A DNA stretch of 64,000 nucleotides from Paracentrotus lividus (taxonomy: Eukaryota > Echinodermata > Echinoidea > Camarodonta > Echinidae). The stretch covers positions 16,115,515 through 16,179,514 of the forward strand of contig CALNVZ010000174.1 in assembly GCA_940671915.1 (NCBI GenBank), in the 5' to 3' direction. Position 1 is the first letter of the stretch. Every line of letters starts with the position of its first letter. Made by a program: the position numbers and the translations under genes. Of this stretch, positions 45,858 through 59,240 are shown piece after piece. The notes beneath the pieces were generated by a model that was not told where the DNA came from, made no database searches, and saw only the letters and a program-made list of their open reading frames with translations.

Positions 45858-48845
45858 CTACACAAAGAAAAATTAAGAAAAGAAGAAAAAATTTGTTATA
45901 AATGGGTACTTCTTATAATGTTTGATGTATCATTCCTATTATTTCAATCAGAATATATGCAAAGGAATTTTAGTATATTTTCCATTTAATCAATTAACTT
46001 CTATTCAAGATATATAATTGATTTTTTAAATTAAAAATCAATGTACAGACAGTTAAACTGAACAAACAAATCAAATCAAAATGTTTACATATGAGTACAT
46101 GACAAAATACTAATCTCATTTTAGGATCACCTTTACAAAGATTTTCCAGTTTCTCTAGTGTTCCTGGAATTCTACAGTATATTTACTCAGGTTTCTATCT
46201 ACTTGAAGCATACTGTTCCCTTTCCCTCTAAAACAACTGAAGCTTTCCTGCATTTATGAATGGATGGCACCCTCGTGTTTAATGATTTAAACATTGATCA
46301 GCGGGAGAAGGACATTACAAGCACATAGGCACGCTCTGGGCATTAAACCACTTCTAAACCTAAATACCAAACCACTTATTGCCCATTTGATGGTAAAAGC
46401 ACTGATTATCGTCTGCTGGGAAACAGAGGGGCTGTAACCCTTATACTTTAACATGGAATAAGTGATCTTCTGGCTCTAAAATATCATCATAAGTATGTAT
46501 TTAATGAGGCTGAAATAAAGTGAGGCCATAACTTTTCATGACTCTTAATCAATGTGCATTGTAGACACATGGACATCGTAAACATGGGCTTGTATTTGAT
46601 TTATAGTTTTGTATCTCTTCTCATCAATGTAATTTGGAAAATTACAATTTTTTAACAGTGTAATTTTGTAACATAAAGATTGAAAAGCACAAAACTCCCT
46701 AATTAGTTAAAACATATTGAGGAAGAATAGGCAGAAGGGTGCACATTCCTCTTTCATTATTCTGGAGTTAATCAAAGCTAAAGTGCATCCACAGGAATTG
46801 AGATCTACATGCATTAAATTCCTCTAAATTAAAAAAAACCCAAACAATAATAATGGAGATGCAATGAAAATTTTGTTTATAATTGTAATACATATTTATC
46901 TATATTCTTTAGCATTATCAGTACATGCAATATACAGTAAATAGACAATTTCCGTTTACAGTTTTGTTTCATAAAATTGTCAATAAAAACCATCAGCCAA
47001 CTTGTTATTGTTTTGATATATTTACAGTGATAGATATATTGACTATATCGACTGGACCACTGGACATGGTGGTTAGCCATCCACAATCCCACCGGATAAA
47101 TATCAAAGTCATTCAATATGACTTTTACATGGATCACAATTTTACTACACAATACAGCCTACAGCGATGACACCTTTATATTGCAATAAAGCAAAATTTT
47201 ACTGCATGGCGTAACAATAATAAATGGACTGGAAAATAATGGTTGAATTGGTTATCTGTATTTTATCCACTGTGCAGGGTGCGAAAGTCACTTTTCTCAT
47301 AATGTAAAAGTACATTGTGTGTGGGGTAGGCTAGGATGCAGCCACTCAGTAGTGGACGTCAAATAAAAACAAGACTTTATTTGCCCCGATCCACCTTGAA
47401 TCCTCAACCAAATGAGAATGTAATGAGAAGGAGAATTGCTATTTTATTGGAAACCTTGTTTTACCTGTACTCAATAATGTAGGCTACATGTATGTTACAA
47501 GTAGAATTGAGAACTTTATGAATCTGTACAAGTATATAGAAAAGATGACTCTAAAAGTTGTGCTTTAGTTTAGTACACATAAATATTAGGAAGAATAATA
47601 CTGTGTTACTTGAATAATAACTTATTTAAAAGAATGATTGTTCTAACCAGTCAGTTGTATTTTGTTAATTTTTAAGACATTTATATTCAAAGATGCTGTT
47701 GTTAAATGTATATTATTTTAAATTCATTTCACTAGTTGTTGTGCTATTGTTTTGATATTTACAAAGACACCCATTGATGCTTGTCATTATTCATTTTCTA
47801 TCCTGCATTTATCGTATTTCTTGCAAGCAATAAATTTGAAACTTTTTCTTTATAATGCTCCCTGTGTAGCTTTGAAGTTTTCTTGGTTTCACAAGCTTTC
47901 ACGACCTTCATGTTCTTGAGTACCACCCTTCAGGCGGATCAGAATCTAAGGTTTCGGGAGTGTTGAAGCTCCCTCTACAACAAAACACTTCACACAAAAA
48001 TGACCCAGGTATGACCGCGTTATTAAACCCGACAACTTCAATTTGTATACAATGGAGCGTTGCTACCGGCAAATCTGCCAGGCACACAATAATATGACAC
48101 TTATCAAATCTAATAAACACATTCTTGAGGACAGCACATAACTCCACAGTCCCAGAGTATTGAGTTTCACGTCTGGCTGAAATCATGTGTCATGAGTTCT
48201 TCCCATGCATAATCTGTGTGCCCGAATGAGTTCATGATCATGGTGATGTGACATCAGCTTGGATTAGGATTCTATTGCATTTGGATTACAGATATATCTA
48301 TTTACTATTCAAGATCAGAGTGCATGAGCGCTATTATTCATCAAATTCCATACAATAATTCAGGCATGATAGTTGTCACTGCTCTTTAGAAAATATTTCA
48401 TTGTTGATCAATTCTAAATAGGAATATCGAAGTGACATGTATATTTTAGACAATATATGTCACAGTTTGTTCCACACTGCACTTGCATTCACAAACTAAA
48501 CTGCAGTTGCACCCTTTTCTCACGTTTCGCTATCAAAATGAAATTAGATGTCAAAAAGTAAATAAATAATATTGGGAATGGTCCAATATTGCAACAGGCT
48601 ATATCAGCTCCCTATTACTTTGATGCAAGTTCAAAATATAGGTTTATGTTTATCGAATTACTAGTAATGATACTAATAAATCAAATTAAGCTTGATTCAC
48701 TTAAGGCAATTCACCAAAGAAATAGGCATGTGAATACCTGAAAAGCATCGAGTCAAATCAAATAGCTTTATTACAAGTACAATCTATTAAACCAAAGTAT
48801 ACATAGTACATCTTGCAATTAGCACATATCGTCGGCTTGGAGCAA

Positions 48846-48985
48846 GATGGGCGCTATTGCAGATCAAGGATGTTCCAAGGGAGCCAGAAGGGCGCTATTA
48901 CCATTGACTTTGTACAGTAATAGCGCCCTTCTGGCTCTCAACGGAACATCTATAAGATGCAATAACACCCTTCTGGCTCCCAACA
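48846..48985. repeat. Hairpin cluster of the GAGCCAGAAGGGCGCTATTA word
   Basis: A perfect inverted pair GAGCCAGAAGGGCGCTATTA (48881) / TAATAGCGCCCTTCTGGCTC (ending 48937) surrounds a 17-bp loop. Flanking half-copies are GATGGGCGCTATTGC and AACACCCTTCTGGCTCCCAA. The same word recurs in part at 22569-22625 (inverted pair GAGCCAGAAGGGCC...CCTTCTGGCTCCC), 56626-56641 and near 63981. It is probably the terminus of an interspersed family. Confidence 0.75.
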
Positions 48986-49984
48986 GACGATATTTTTAAA
49001 GTTTTATGCCCCATGAATTTATTACCAATACATATAAATCAAAGCTCAAAAAGATTTACAGCTTGTTCAAATGGGGGTATTAAATTTTAAATAAAGTTCT
49101 ATGTGGAAGTCAGTAAATTTTTTAAAAATGGGGGGGGGCCATGGCGACGATGGGCATTTTTTTTACTGTTCAATGCATGGTTTAGAAGATTTAGGGGCAC
49201 ACATGTCTTGCGCCCCCCCTCCCTCCCTCAATCTGCCATTGTTTTGATGAAAGCGCTGTTGACGTCAGATATAAAGAATGCATCGCGGAGAGGAGGTGGA
49301 ATAGTTCTGTTTATTCTAAACATTCATGACACATACCAATCACCATAGAATGTCATTTCATCACAACATCTACAGGCTTGGGCGAATATTTGGAATAGTT
49401 TTGTCTATCATGACACCTCCATATAAACATGAGATTATGTTTATGAAAATAAGGCTGCAGGTTCATTTTAACTAACCATTCCTGGGCTGTGTTTCACCAG
49501 GTCCTTTGTAAGTTACGAATGACTTTACAAACGATTTGTGATCAGTTTTGTGCTCAATGAATAAGCATGACAAGTACAGCATCCAAGAACAGGTTCCAGT
49601 CGTTGGTAAAGTCATTTGCAACGCTCAGGCACTAACATGTGCCCCGGGGCGCCCGGGGCAAACTAGATTGGGCTGTCGGGCATACCAAATCCAGAAAAAA
49701 ATGAACAAAGTAGTTGCCCGACTGGGCGCCCACATTTTTGGGGATTTTTTGGGTATAAGAGAAATTCAAATTGTATATTTCACTTGTAATCTTTGTAATC
49801 ATATTCCACCGAAGCGCACACTTCCCTGGTTTGAGGATTGAGATTGCCAATGATTATGTAGAGTGCATTGCATGCAGCGCGCAGGTACTGCATTGAGTGT
49901 GCCATCGTATGTGTATACATGTGTGTGGATCTATGTTTGTGCATGTGTTGCAATAAAAGGCGCATGTGATGGAGTTCTGTGGTT

Positions 49985-50035
49985 GAGATGTATAGAGAGA
50001 GGGAGAGGGAAAGAGAGAGAGAGAGGGGGGAAAGA
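49985..50035. repeat. (GA)n low-complexity tract
   Basis: An AGAGAGAGGG-type run on the plus strand. The S/L-rich frame opposite it is an artefact. Confidence 0.85.
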
Positions 50036-53000
50036 TATAAAGTTGATGAAAAATCATGAAAAGTAGAAAGATGGGGACAGAAGCAGAAAGTTTGTATCAT
50101 GTTTGATGAAGCGACAAGGTTTGTTTTGGCTAGAGCATGGATCGTAAGCAATCACACTGTCGGTGATTTTGGGGATTCCACTACTAGTATTACTGGAGAT
50201 AGTCTTGCGATCATGCCACTTTGTCATAAACATTATGTGACTGATGGGAAAACTTATAAGATGCATATTCAGGCTGAAAAATAATGATTGAACAAAGAGG
50301 GACAACAAATTAAAAATAATAAGAATACAGTAATGGACCCCCGCAAAATAAAAGAAAAAAATGAAATAACAATACCCCAAAAAATACATAAAACAAAAAC
50401 AAAAGTAAATAAAGAAATAAAAAAAAAAAAAAAAAAACATTACAAAAATCAATGAAGGAATTACTGAAGTAATCTTAGTTTTACAGTTTTAGAAACAACA
50501 AAACAATTAGCGCTGAAGTGAAGATTAAACAAAAGAATTAAAAGAAAATACATCGGCACTTAATAAACTACCATTAAAGGGTCTGCATGCAGCGTAGACT
50601 AGTACTAGCACAACATGCGCGCGATGATTAAGCTAGCTGTTTTGAAAACTGCAGCCATGCGAAGCTGTTCTTATCAGAGGTTTTATGCTTATTTTGGACC
50701 TGTCAGAACCTGATTTTTCTCAGGAACGATGTTCTAGGGGTAAGATTTCTTGTGTGATTGTGGCATAATCGTGATTGTTATGTTTGATGCATATTTTGTT
50801 GTGAATTTGAGGTAAATGTGCAATCTGTTTGGATTATCGCAAGCACCCTTCATCGCCACTGTCCAGGCCGGTAGCTTCGGTAGCTTCGGGTGTTTACACA
50901 CTCTCCACCTGGTAAGTTGCAAATATGTTTTGCGGTCAATTAACATCAAAATATGATGTTTTAACCTAAAAAACCCTCAGAATATACTTCTTCCAGAGCA
51001 TTCCCATCAACTTGGACCTTCACACAAGGTATGTAGTGTGATTTAACTCTTCATATTTTGACAAAATTTGTTAGAACTATGGTAGTAAAAAGTCTTTGAC
51101 TTTGCGTCGATCCCAAGGCAAGCCTATCTCTAGATCTATACCGCACCCCCAACTTTTGACTTTTTGTCAACGGCAAAAAACGGCGGCGTATACACCGATA
51201 ATAAGGGTATTTTTAGTATTTTTTTTTTTTTTTGGTTATCATTTTGAATGAATTTATGATTCATTATTATGAACCCTAGCTCTATGAAGCCCCCAAACGA
51301 GATGAACCACAATTAACGTTAGCTGTTGCCGCAAACCAAGGTGTGATTACACATGTGAATCAAACAAAGATCTTTGTTTTTAATGTTTTTTTTTTTTTTT
51401 TTTTTTCGGGCAACCAGATTTCAATTCGGCAACCAAATCTGGGGAAAAATGGAATCTGGTTGCCGGCATGGCAACCAAAAAAATTAGTTAGTATTGAGCG
51501 TTGTCATTTGTAACATTTAAAAACGACTTGATGAACACATCACCCCAGATCTTTTTATTCAATATGATAATGTAGGTATAAAAATATAGTTCAAATTATG
51601 ATTTGAATTAAAATATATTTCCTTCTCACTGGTCAACACTTTAAACAAAAATGTAAGATTTAAGGATTAGAAGAGAGAGAATGAATATACATGTTGAACT
51701 TTGTCAGAATGATTTTTAATGCTTCTGTTAGTAGATTATCCACTGCAGTACACGTAAATATCTCGAGATTAATAAGTTTGGAATTATGTGTATCTCTTTT
51801 ATATTTGTGAAACTGATTCAATGAAATAAAGTTAACAAAATTACCATATGGAGTTTGTCACAGCAAATAATTGAGCATCCCTTTATCACAATGGGCTAAA
51901 AAAAATCCCATATCTCTGAAATTTGATCTCGTAAAATAACATACCAATCAAACTCCTTTTTATGTTGAAATTTCCAAATAATTGAAAAATAATTTTTTTT
52001 TTAATGCTTCATTTGTAGACCATCAGATCAAAAACCACAGTTTTAATCAGCCATTTCATCTCACACGGATACATTTCCAACAACTTCCTCTTCATCAAAG
52101 AGGTGTTGCAAATCAATATAACCACATCCTCAATGGTTTTGCCTTATGAGAGCCAAAAGGGCTTTATCTCTGTGTCAAGTACATGTATGTTTGTTAAAAC
52201 CTTCTGGCGTTCACAGACAATGTCTGTCGCTGGATATGAATTTCATCACCAAATTGTACCCACAGGTATTCCAGGGGTGTTGGAGGAATACGTTGAACTT
52301 CAGCTACACTGACAATGGCACCCTCCAAAAAAAAAAAAAAGTAGGGAATACATTTGAAACAGCCATACCTTTATTTTTCAAAAACAAATGAAAGAACCTT
52401 AAAATATTTTAATTCTCTCCTGACCGCTGTATTTGCAATAAAATTTCAAACTTTTAATTGGAAAGATGTTGAAATAATTGTGATACAGTGTACAGTGTAA
52501 GGAATGAGGATTAAAGAAGAAAAAAAAATATCCCACAAAGCCCTTCCATAACTTGCTCCTTCCCCTCCCCCCCCCTCTTCCCTTAATCCAGCCTTATCCT
52601 ACTTGGGAGATTTCCATGATTTCATACAAACATCTTTTTATTTTCAGGGCTTAAATTTCGCTCCTAAGGTCTTCCAGGATCAGAATTTTAATAATATCCA
52701 AGATTAACTTCAAGTGCACTGGGAATTTGTAGCCTCAGGCAACAAGACCAGGCTCTGGAACGAATCTCTCTCCTTGACTTGTCTACTTTGAGGAGGAAAT
52801 ATCCAGTCCTACGCGTAGTCCTCTGGAGGGTTATAAGACCTGGATTAATCACCAAAGGCCAGAGTTTTTGCAAATCTTATGATGGAAGAATCTAGCGCTT
52901 CCATCTGACAGTTATCGCCATCAGTAGGGACACATGCGGTGGCAAGGGTATCCATCATGACTTGCTAAACAGTTTGCTTTTTTTATTTAAAGCTGTATTG

Positions 53001-53147
53001 AAGAATTTCAATTCTCAAGTATTCTCTCTTCAACGAGTTCACAGAAAATGACTTATTGATAAAATCTAAACATGGTTTAAGGAGTTAGGGTCAAGCACTA
53101 CATTATTATATTATGAATCAATATCATTCACATCATTAATTCAGGAC

Positions 53148-54043
53148 ACACAGAGATAAGGATATGAGAGAAGGAGGGAGGGAGAGCAGGGATATACAGA
53201 GAAAGAGAGGAAAAAAGAGGCCAGAGAAATTGGGAGCAAAAGAGATGGAATAAGAGACAGTGGAAGATGCCACCAACCCAATTGAGGAGACGATGGGCTG
53301 GCAATATACAAACATTGAACTGAATTGCCAAGGGCATGTGAGATATGGTTTATGATGAGGCATTCATACTTTGAGATGAGATTGAAGATGGAATGATAAA
53401 CAAGCTAAATATCAGAAAGAAATACAAGGGGCTAAAAATGGAGGAATTTGACGGGGTAACCAATGGAAAGAAGAAAAAAAAAAAAAGAAAGGAGAGAAAG
53501 AGAGGGGGGGGGAGATGATAGGCAAATAAAAAGTGAGTAGCTATCGAGACAGAAATGAAATGTGGGAAAAGGACAGAGAGGAAGGGGATTGGGGGTGGAG
53601 AAAGAGGAGGTAGAGAGATAAAGACACTTATTTAACACCTTTAGCCTCTATTTCCCCACTGGCTCGAGGCAGCTATACTACAGGCCAATTGCAGCCTCAT
53701 ACATGTACATATAATTTGGGCCCCTATGTGCCTGTAACCTTTCCACCCCAACCCCTCTCCAACCCACTACTCCTCCATGCAGAGATGAAGCTGTCATGTT
53801 GTGTGACGTTCTTCTCTGATGGACACCATTATTGATGTTCTCTGATGATCTGTGCTCAGTGACGCCATTCAACCCTTATCGTAGCTCGATTCATGCCCCC
53901 CCCCCCCATCAAAATAACTTGGTCTATGCATACCATGGTATAATTAGATGGGTACATAAACATACATCAAGACACAGCAGTAAACATTCCAATAGTCTTG
54001 ACATGATAATAAATCGCTTGATCGACCTTTAATATATCCCCAC
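53148..54043. repeat. Left copy of the ~890-bp sequence duplicated across the gap
   Basis: Nearly identical to 54069-54965, in the same orientation and order. Both run from a GGAAAGAAGAGG-type purine start, through GGAAGAT(A)GCCACCAACCCA, CTCATACATGTACATATAAT and ATGCCCCCCCCCC, to ATCGACCTTTAATATATCCC. The only notable differences are single-base indels and a few substitutions. It ends exactly at the N run. No gene is present. Confidence 0.9.
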
Positions 54044-54068
54044 NNNNNNNNNNNNNNNNNNNNNNNNN
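54044..54068. other. Assembly gap (25 N)
   Basis: Twenty-five consecutive N. The uniform size suggests a placeholder rather than a measured length. Confidence 1.
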
Positions 54069-54965
54069 GAAGGAGCGGAGTGGAGGAGCAGGAAGTTACA
54101 TGAGAAATGAGGATTGGAAAGAAGAGGTCCAAGAGAAAATTGGGAGCAAAAAGAGATGGAATAAGAGACAGTGGAAGATAGCCACCAACCCAATTGAGGA
54201 GACGATGGGCTGGCAAATATACAAACATTGAACTGAATTGCCAAGGGCATGTTGAGATATGGTTTATGATGAGGCATTCATCTTTGAGATGAGATTGAAG
54301 ATGGAATGATAAACAAGCTAAATATCAGAAGAGAATACAAGGGGCTAAAAATGGAGGAATTTGAACGGGGTAACCAATGGAAGAGAAGAAAAAAAAAAAG
54401 AAAGGAGAAGAAAAGAGAGGGGGGGGAGATGATAGGCAAATAAAAAGTGAGTAGCTATCGAGACAGAACATGAAATGTGGGAAAAGGACAGAGAGGAAGG
54501 GAAGTTGGGGTGGAGAAAAGAGGAGGTAGAGAGATAAAGACACTTATTTAACACCTTTTAGCTCTATTTCCCCACTGGCTCGAGGCAGCTATACTACAGG
54601 ACCAATTGCAGCCTCATACATGTACATATAATTTGGGCCCCTTTTATGTGCCTGTAACCTTTTCCCACCCCAACCCTCTCCAACCCACTACTCCATGCAG
54701 AGTTGAAGCTGTCATGTTGTTGTGACGTTCTTCTCTGATGGACACCATTATTGATGTTTCTGAGATTGATCTGTGCTCATGACGCCATTCAACCCTTATC
54801 GTAGCTCGATTCATGCCCCCCCCCCCAATCAAAATAACTTGGTCTATGCATACCATGGTATAATTAGATGGGTACATAAACATACATCACAGACACAGCA
54901 GTAAACATTCCAATATGTCTTACATATAATAAATCGCTTGATCGACCTTTAATATATCCCCACTC
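54069..54965. repeat. Right copy of the ~890-bp duplicated flank
   Basis: A direct copy of 53148-54043, with frequent single-base insertions or losses (for example TGTTGTTGTGACG against TGTTGTGTGACG, and ACCTTTTAGCTC against ACCTTTAGCCTC). It continues past the shared end CCCCAC into TCCCCTCCATTATTATTT. It is most simply the same locus assembled twice. Confidence 0.9.
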
Positions 54966-57496
54966 CCCTCCATTATTATTTTTCAAAAGATATGACGGAC
55001 CTCCTCTGTCATTCTTACACTCTCAGAAAAAACCTTATGAACTCTTGTCTCCTTCAATCTTTTCCAAAATATATCTCCCATTATATTTCCTTTGATAAAT
55101 TCCCTCCATGCATTTATCTCTCTATTCCTTCACAAGAGCATGCATTGTCCGATCTTCAATCACTTCATAAAGTTATAACAAAACACTCTTATACCTGCAA
55201 GTGTCACCTCACCTAGGTATCTTTTATATACAATGTAGCAAAGAGGCCTAGCACTTCCTTACTCTTCATGGCTTCACACTTAAAGGTGGGATGCATCACT
55301 CTCAAAGTTATTTGCATATCATAAGGAGATGTGAAGTCATTATCCTCTATTGTATTCAAGGGTTCAAGTTCAGGTAGTGTTGTGTCAACGTCTCATCTGC
55401 AGCGAGAACAAGTCCACATAACTGAGAGCAAGTCCACAAAACTGACACCAGACCAATTGAAGGCTGACTTCACCAAAATGGTCAGTTAGTGGTCAGTTTA
55501 GCAATGTGGTTGAGGTTTAGGGCCTAGATGTATAATATGAATAAATCATTTAATATCTTTAAATATCTGTTTCTAAAGGTTGAAGTTTCATTATTAAACT
55601 TTTAGATATACTGATCCAGAAATTGAATTAGACTTCAGTGCGGTTTTATAAGGGGAATAAATTATTTAATTGTCTTGCTAGTGATTGCACCCATACTTCT
55701 TAATCTTTGTTTCAAGATTTAATTTCACTATCTAAACATTTAATATTCCTTTTATAGAAGTCGAATGTAGATGAGACTTTATGCCATAGGTGCCCTGGTT
55801 GCTGTAGTTATTAGCACTTGACAGAAAAAATATTAACAATCATTATATCCAAGCATTGGACCCCAAATGTCACAAGGAAAATATATCTTTTTGTGACTGG
55901 TCTCCTTTAAATTATAACATCACAACAGCCGGACATTCTCTTTAGATTCATTTGTTGGCAATCCATCAACTCCTCTCTTCAATCTGTAGCTGACTTGTTT
56001 GTTCCTTGTCAATGATTTATTTCAGCTTGCTCTCCTAAAATATCCCTTCTTCTTACTAGAAGAATAGAAAGGTCCCCGCAAAAAGTTAAGATGACTGGAA
56101 AATAGTGACGTATTATTACAGATTCATCTACAATACATTTACATAGTACTTTAATCAGAGTCATGGAGCTTCTCTCGAGACCAGTTCTAAAAGTTTAAAT
56201 TATAGATCATGGGAGAGGTAAAACTGTCCCTTTATCATGAAATGGCTTCATATATTTAAGAAGTATGTATTGGAGTCTCACCCACTGTGAGTTTATCTAA
56301 AATTACAGCCTATTTATATTGTTATTTAAACAGATATCCCTTTTATACAACGGATGCAATTTGATGAGGAAAGTACAACAACAAAAAAAAAACAAAAAAA
56401 AAAGTTTCCAGCGATATAGAATCGCTCATTCATACCTCTTAGAACTTTGTACTCAAGGGTCTTAAATTGTTAACTTTGGTGAAATTAATTCCTACATGCA
56501 TCTGGTAGAAACACGTATTACAGTTTATTTGATAAAATAATGAAAGAAAGACAAGTTAAGACTTCTTATCAAACTCGTCATTCCCATCAAAAGGGCATTA
56601 ACTTATGTTATTTGTTAAAGAGTTAACACCCTTCTGGCTCTTAATAATAAACAATCTAGACATGAACTTATCTTATAAAAGCCTTAAGGATACAAGACAA
56701 AATTCAGATACTACGTGAAAAGCATAAAACAAAAAGAGAATGAATAAAGAGGGAGTAAATAAAGAAGACAGAATTGGATTAGATGCTTTTCAATCAATTT
56801 ACTCTCGAAACGCACAATGCCCGCCATCCTAATGAGAGGGGACCCGAGAACAGCATGCCAGTAGGTATGTTCAGCCAATCATGTGATTGATTATGACGTC
56901 AGGTGGACATATCATTCACCTGTCTTCCTCAGAAACTGAAGAAATGGAAATCAGCCCCGATTTTTTTTAAAGTGTATATTTACTTCTGAAAATTCCTCTA
57001 GCATCATACATTTCCCCTCTTTATCCTACCCTCTCTCCAAGACAGCATTAAGAAAAAAATTGACAAGAAACAGAGACCATTTGATTACAAGGTTAGGAGC
57101 AAAATTATAAACCAAATTCATATATTTCCATAAAATTATACCTTTATAGTCACCATTGACATGAGAATAGCCACAAATTGAAAGAAAATATGGAACTTGT
57201 GGAAAATTAGTTTTGAAAAGAAACCCCTGGCTTCAAGGAGCATATAATTATCTGACCGTCAATGCAATTTGAAACATCAACATCAAGAATTGCGACAAAA
57301 CAGGGGCAAGTTGACTAGGAAAAGATCTTGTTCTAAATATTTCCCAGTTCTACAAAATCTCAGGCTATGATCATGGACGTATTACTAATATGTCAATGGT
57401 ATGATGTACCCTTTCAAGAAATATTTTACTTTCGTTATTTATGTAATGTTCCTGAAACTTATATAGGATAAAGGCTCAACATTAACAAGCATTCTA

Positions 57497-58340
57497 CCGA
57501 GTGAGTCAAAAAAAACTTTACACCTAGAAAAATGTCAATAAAAAGAAAATTAATTTATAAACCCCAAATTATCTTACATATTCTGAAAGAGTAACTCCTC
57601 CCGCATCTTCTGGTACCATTTTTGTGTGGTATGTCTTTACGCTTTGAAGAACACGACACATCATTTGTGAACATGTCAATTTCGAATTGTGCCAGAATGG
57701 GAGTAAAATCAAAACAACAAAAAGCTAGAAAAAAGCAACTACATCCTGATTAAAATAGCATAACTTTTTAACGAAAATGTCTTCGGCTTAATAACTTGGC
57801 AGGGTTGTTGTTACACATATTGACTACATTTTGTATGAAAATTAGATAGATCTGTACAGTCAGGCATGAGTGAACACACGTCAAAGACAAAATAATCACT
57901 TTTCGAAAGTATTGTGAGGCCTTTTTTGGTCTTTCAGTGGCAATTTAGTCTTTAATGTGTACTAATTCATGCATTACTTCACGAGTCAATCTCATTTTCA
58001 TACAAAATGTAGTCAATGTGTGTAACAACAACCCTACTAAGTTATTAAGCGAAAAACATTTTCGTTAAAAAGTTATGCTATTTTAATCAGGATGAAGTTG
58101 CTTTTTTTCTAGCTTTTTGTTGTTTTGAGTTTACTCCCATTCTGACACAATTCGAAATTGACATGTTCGCAAACAATGCGTCGTGTTCATCCAAGCGTAA
58201 AGACATACCACACAAAAATGGTACCAGAAGATGCGGGAGGAGTTACTCTTTCAGAATATATAAGATAATTTGGGGTTTATAAATTAATTTTCTTTTCATT
58301 GACATTTTTCTAGGTGTAAAGTTTTTTTTGACTCACTCGG
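57497..58340. mobile_element. 844-bp palindromic element flanked by TA
   Basis: It starts CCGAGTGAGTCAAAAAAAAC and ends with the complement GTTTTTTTTGACTCACTCGG. It is flanked by TA at 57495-57496 and TA at 58341-58342. The two arms match over about 400 bp each (GTAACTCCTCCCGCATCTTC against GAAGATGCGGGAGGAGTTAC; CTTTTTAACGAAAATG against CATTTTCGTTAAAAAG), with the centre near 57918. TA duplication and TIRs fit the Tc1/mariner group. There is no coding region. Confidence 0.9.
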
Positions 58341-58739
58341 TATATGGGAGGGGTTAAAAAAGGAAAGTTGGTTGTTTTATTTTTTTAAGTGCTTAAAAAA
58401 TATATCATTTAACATTTAAAATGAATAATGCAATATCTGGAATACAAGGAAATTGTTTTCTCTTCTCTACATTTCAAAAGGGCATAATGGCAATGCAGTA
58501 CCTCAATGGCTAACCACAGTAGAAGATGTTCACAATTATAAGATAGAAACTTGGCCACATGTTTACAGATTGGCAAAGAAGTGGAAGTCATTTGAGCATT
58601 TCCTAATCATACACCTGTTCTTTATTCAATTGATTTCCTCTCTAGACGATGAACACCCTATCTGTCAGACCCCCTTCCCTTCCCCCTCCCCCATCACAGT
58701 CTCTGTCCTATATCTGTAAATAATCATATGAGATATACT

Positions 58740-59146
58740 AGGTTTACACAGTGACTTGGCTCTTGCATCAAATCCTCAGTAAGGGTCCAACACTTCAAAG
58801 AGTAAACCTGTGATCGTGTTTATACATTACAAAAAAGGCAAGTTCAACATGGTTCCCAGATCACAAGAGGAAGTAGTGGGACGTCATTAATGTGTGTTGT
58901 GATACAGCCAAAATCCCCCACAGACCTCAACGTCATCGAGTTCGAAACAGCTTTCTGTTTACACACAGAAAAATTGCCATGTCAAACCCGCCTCCCGGAT
59001 CAAACCCTACGACTCTAGCAGAGCAAAAAAGGCGTGTCAAACTCGGGTCGCGGATCACACTGATCCTGTTTATACCACATAAAATTGCCATGTTGAACAA
59101 GATTGCTGTGTCAAACCCCCGAGCCGAGTCACTGTGCAAACACGGT
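58740..59146. mobile_element. TIR element of the ACCGTGTT family, larger copy
   Basis: The left AGGTTTACACAGTGACTTGG is mirrored by CCGAGTCACTGTGCAAACAC at the right, ending CGGT. Inside, the words AAAATTGCCATGT and GTCAAAC recur several times. It shares GGATCACAC(T/A)GATCCTGTT with the element at 24204-24305. No coding capacity. Confidence 0.7.
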
Positions 59147-59240
59147 ACAAGAGGATGACGTTTAGAAGACATTGCAAGTGTTGTTGCCAAGGTCAGCTTG
59201 ATGCCTTTCCTGCATGACTGGTTATTACTAATGATCCTTC

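Noticed and set aside
47908-48186. 92-residue minus-strand open frame ending SDPPEGWYSRT
   Set aside because: I do not recognise it, and it has no convincing splice or promoter context. Codon composition gives no clear support, so it is left as a chance frame or old repeat.
50650-50925. Plus-strand candidate exon ending at ACCTG|GTAAGTTGC
   Set aside because: A single good donor motif. The reading frames upstream contain stops and show no homology.
58409-58719. Overlapping 60- and 88-residue open frames
   Set aside because: No homology, and they lie between two mobile elements. The length is within chance expectation.
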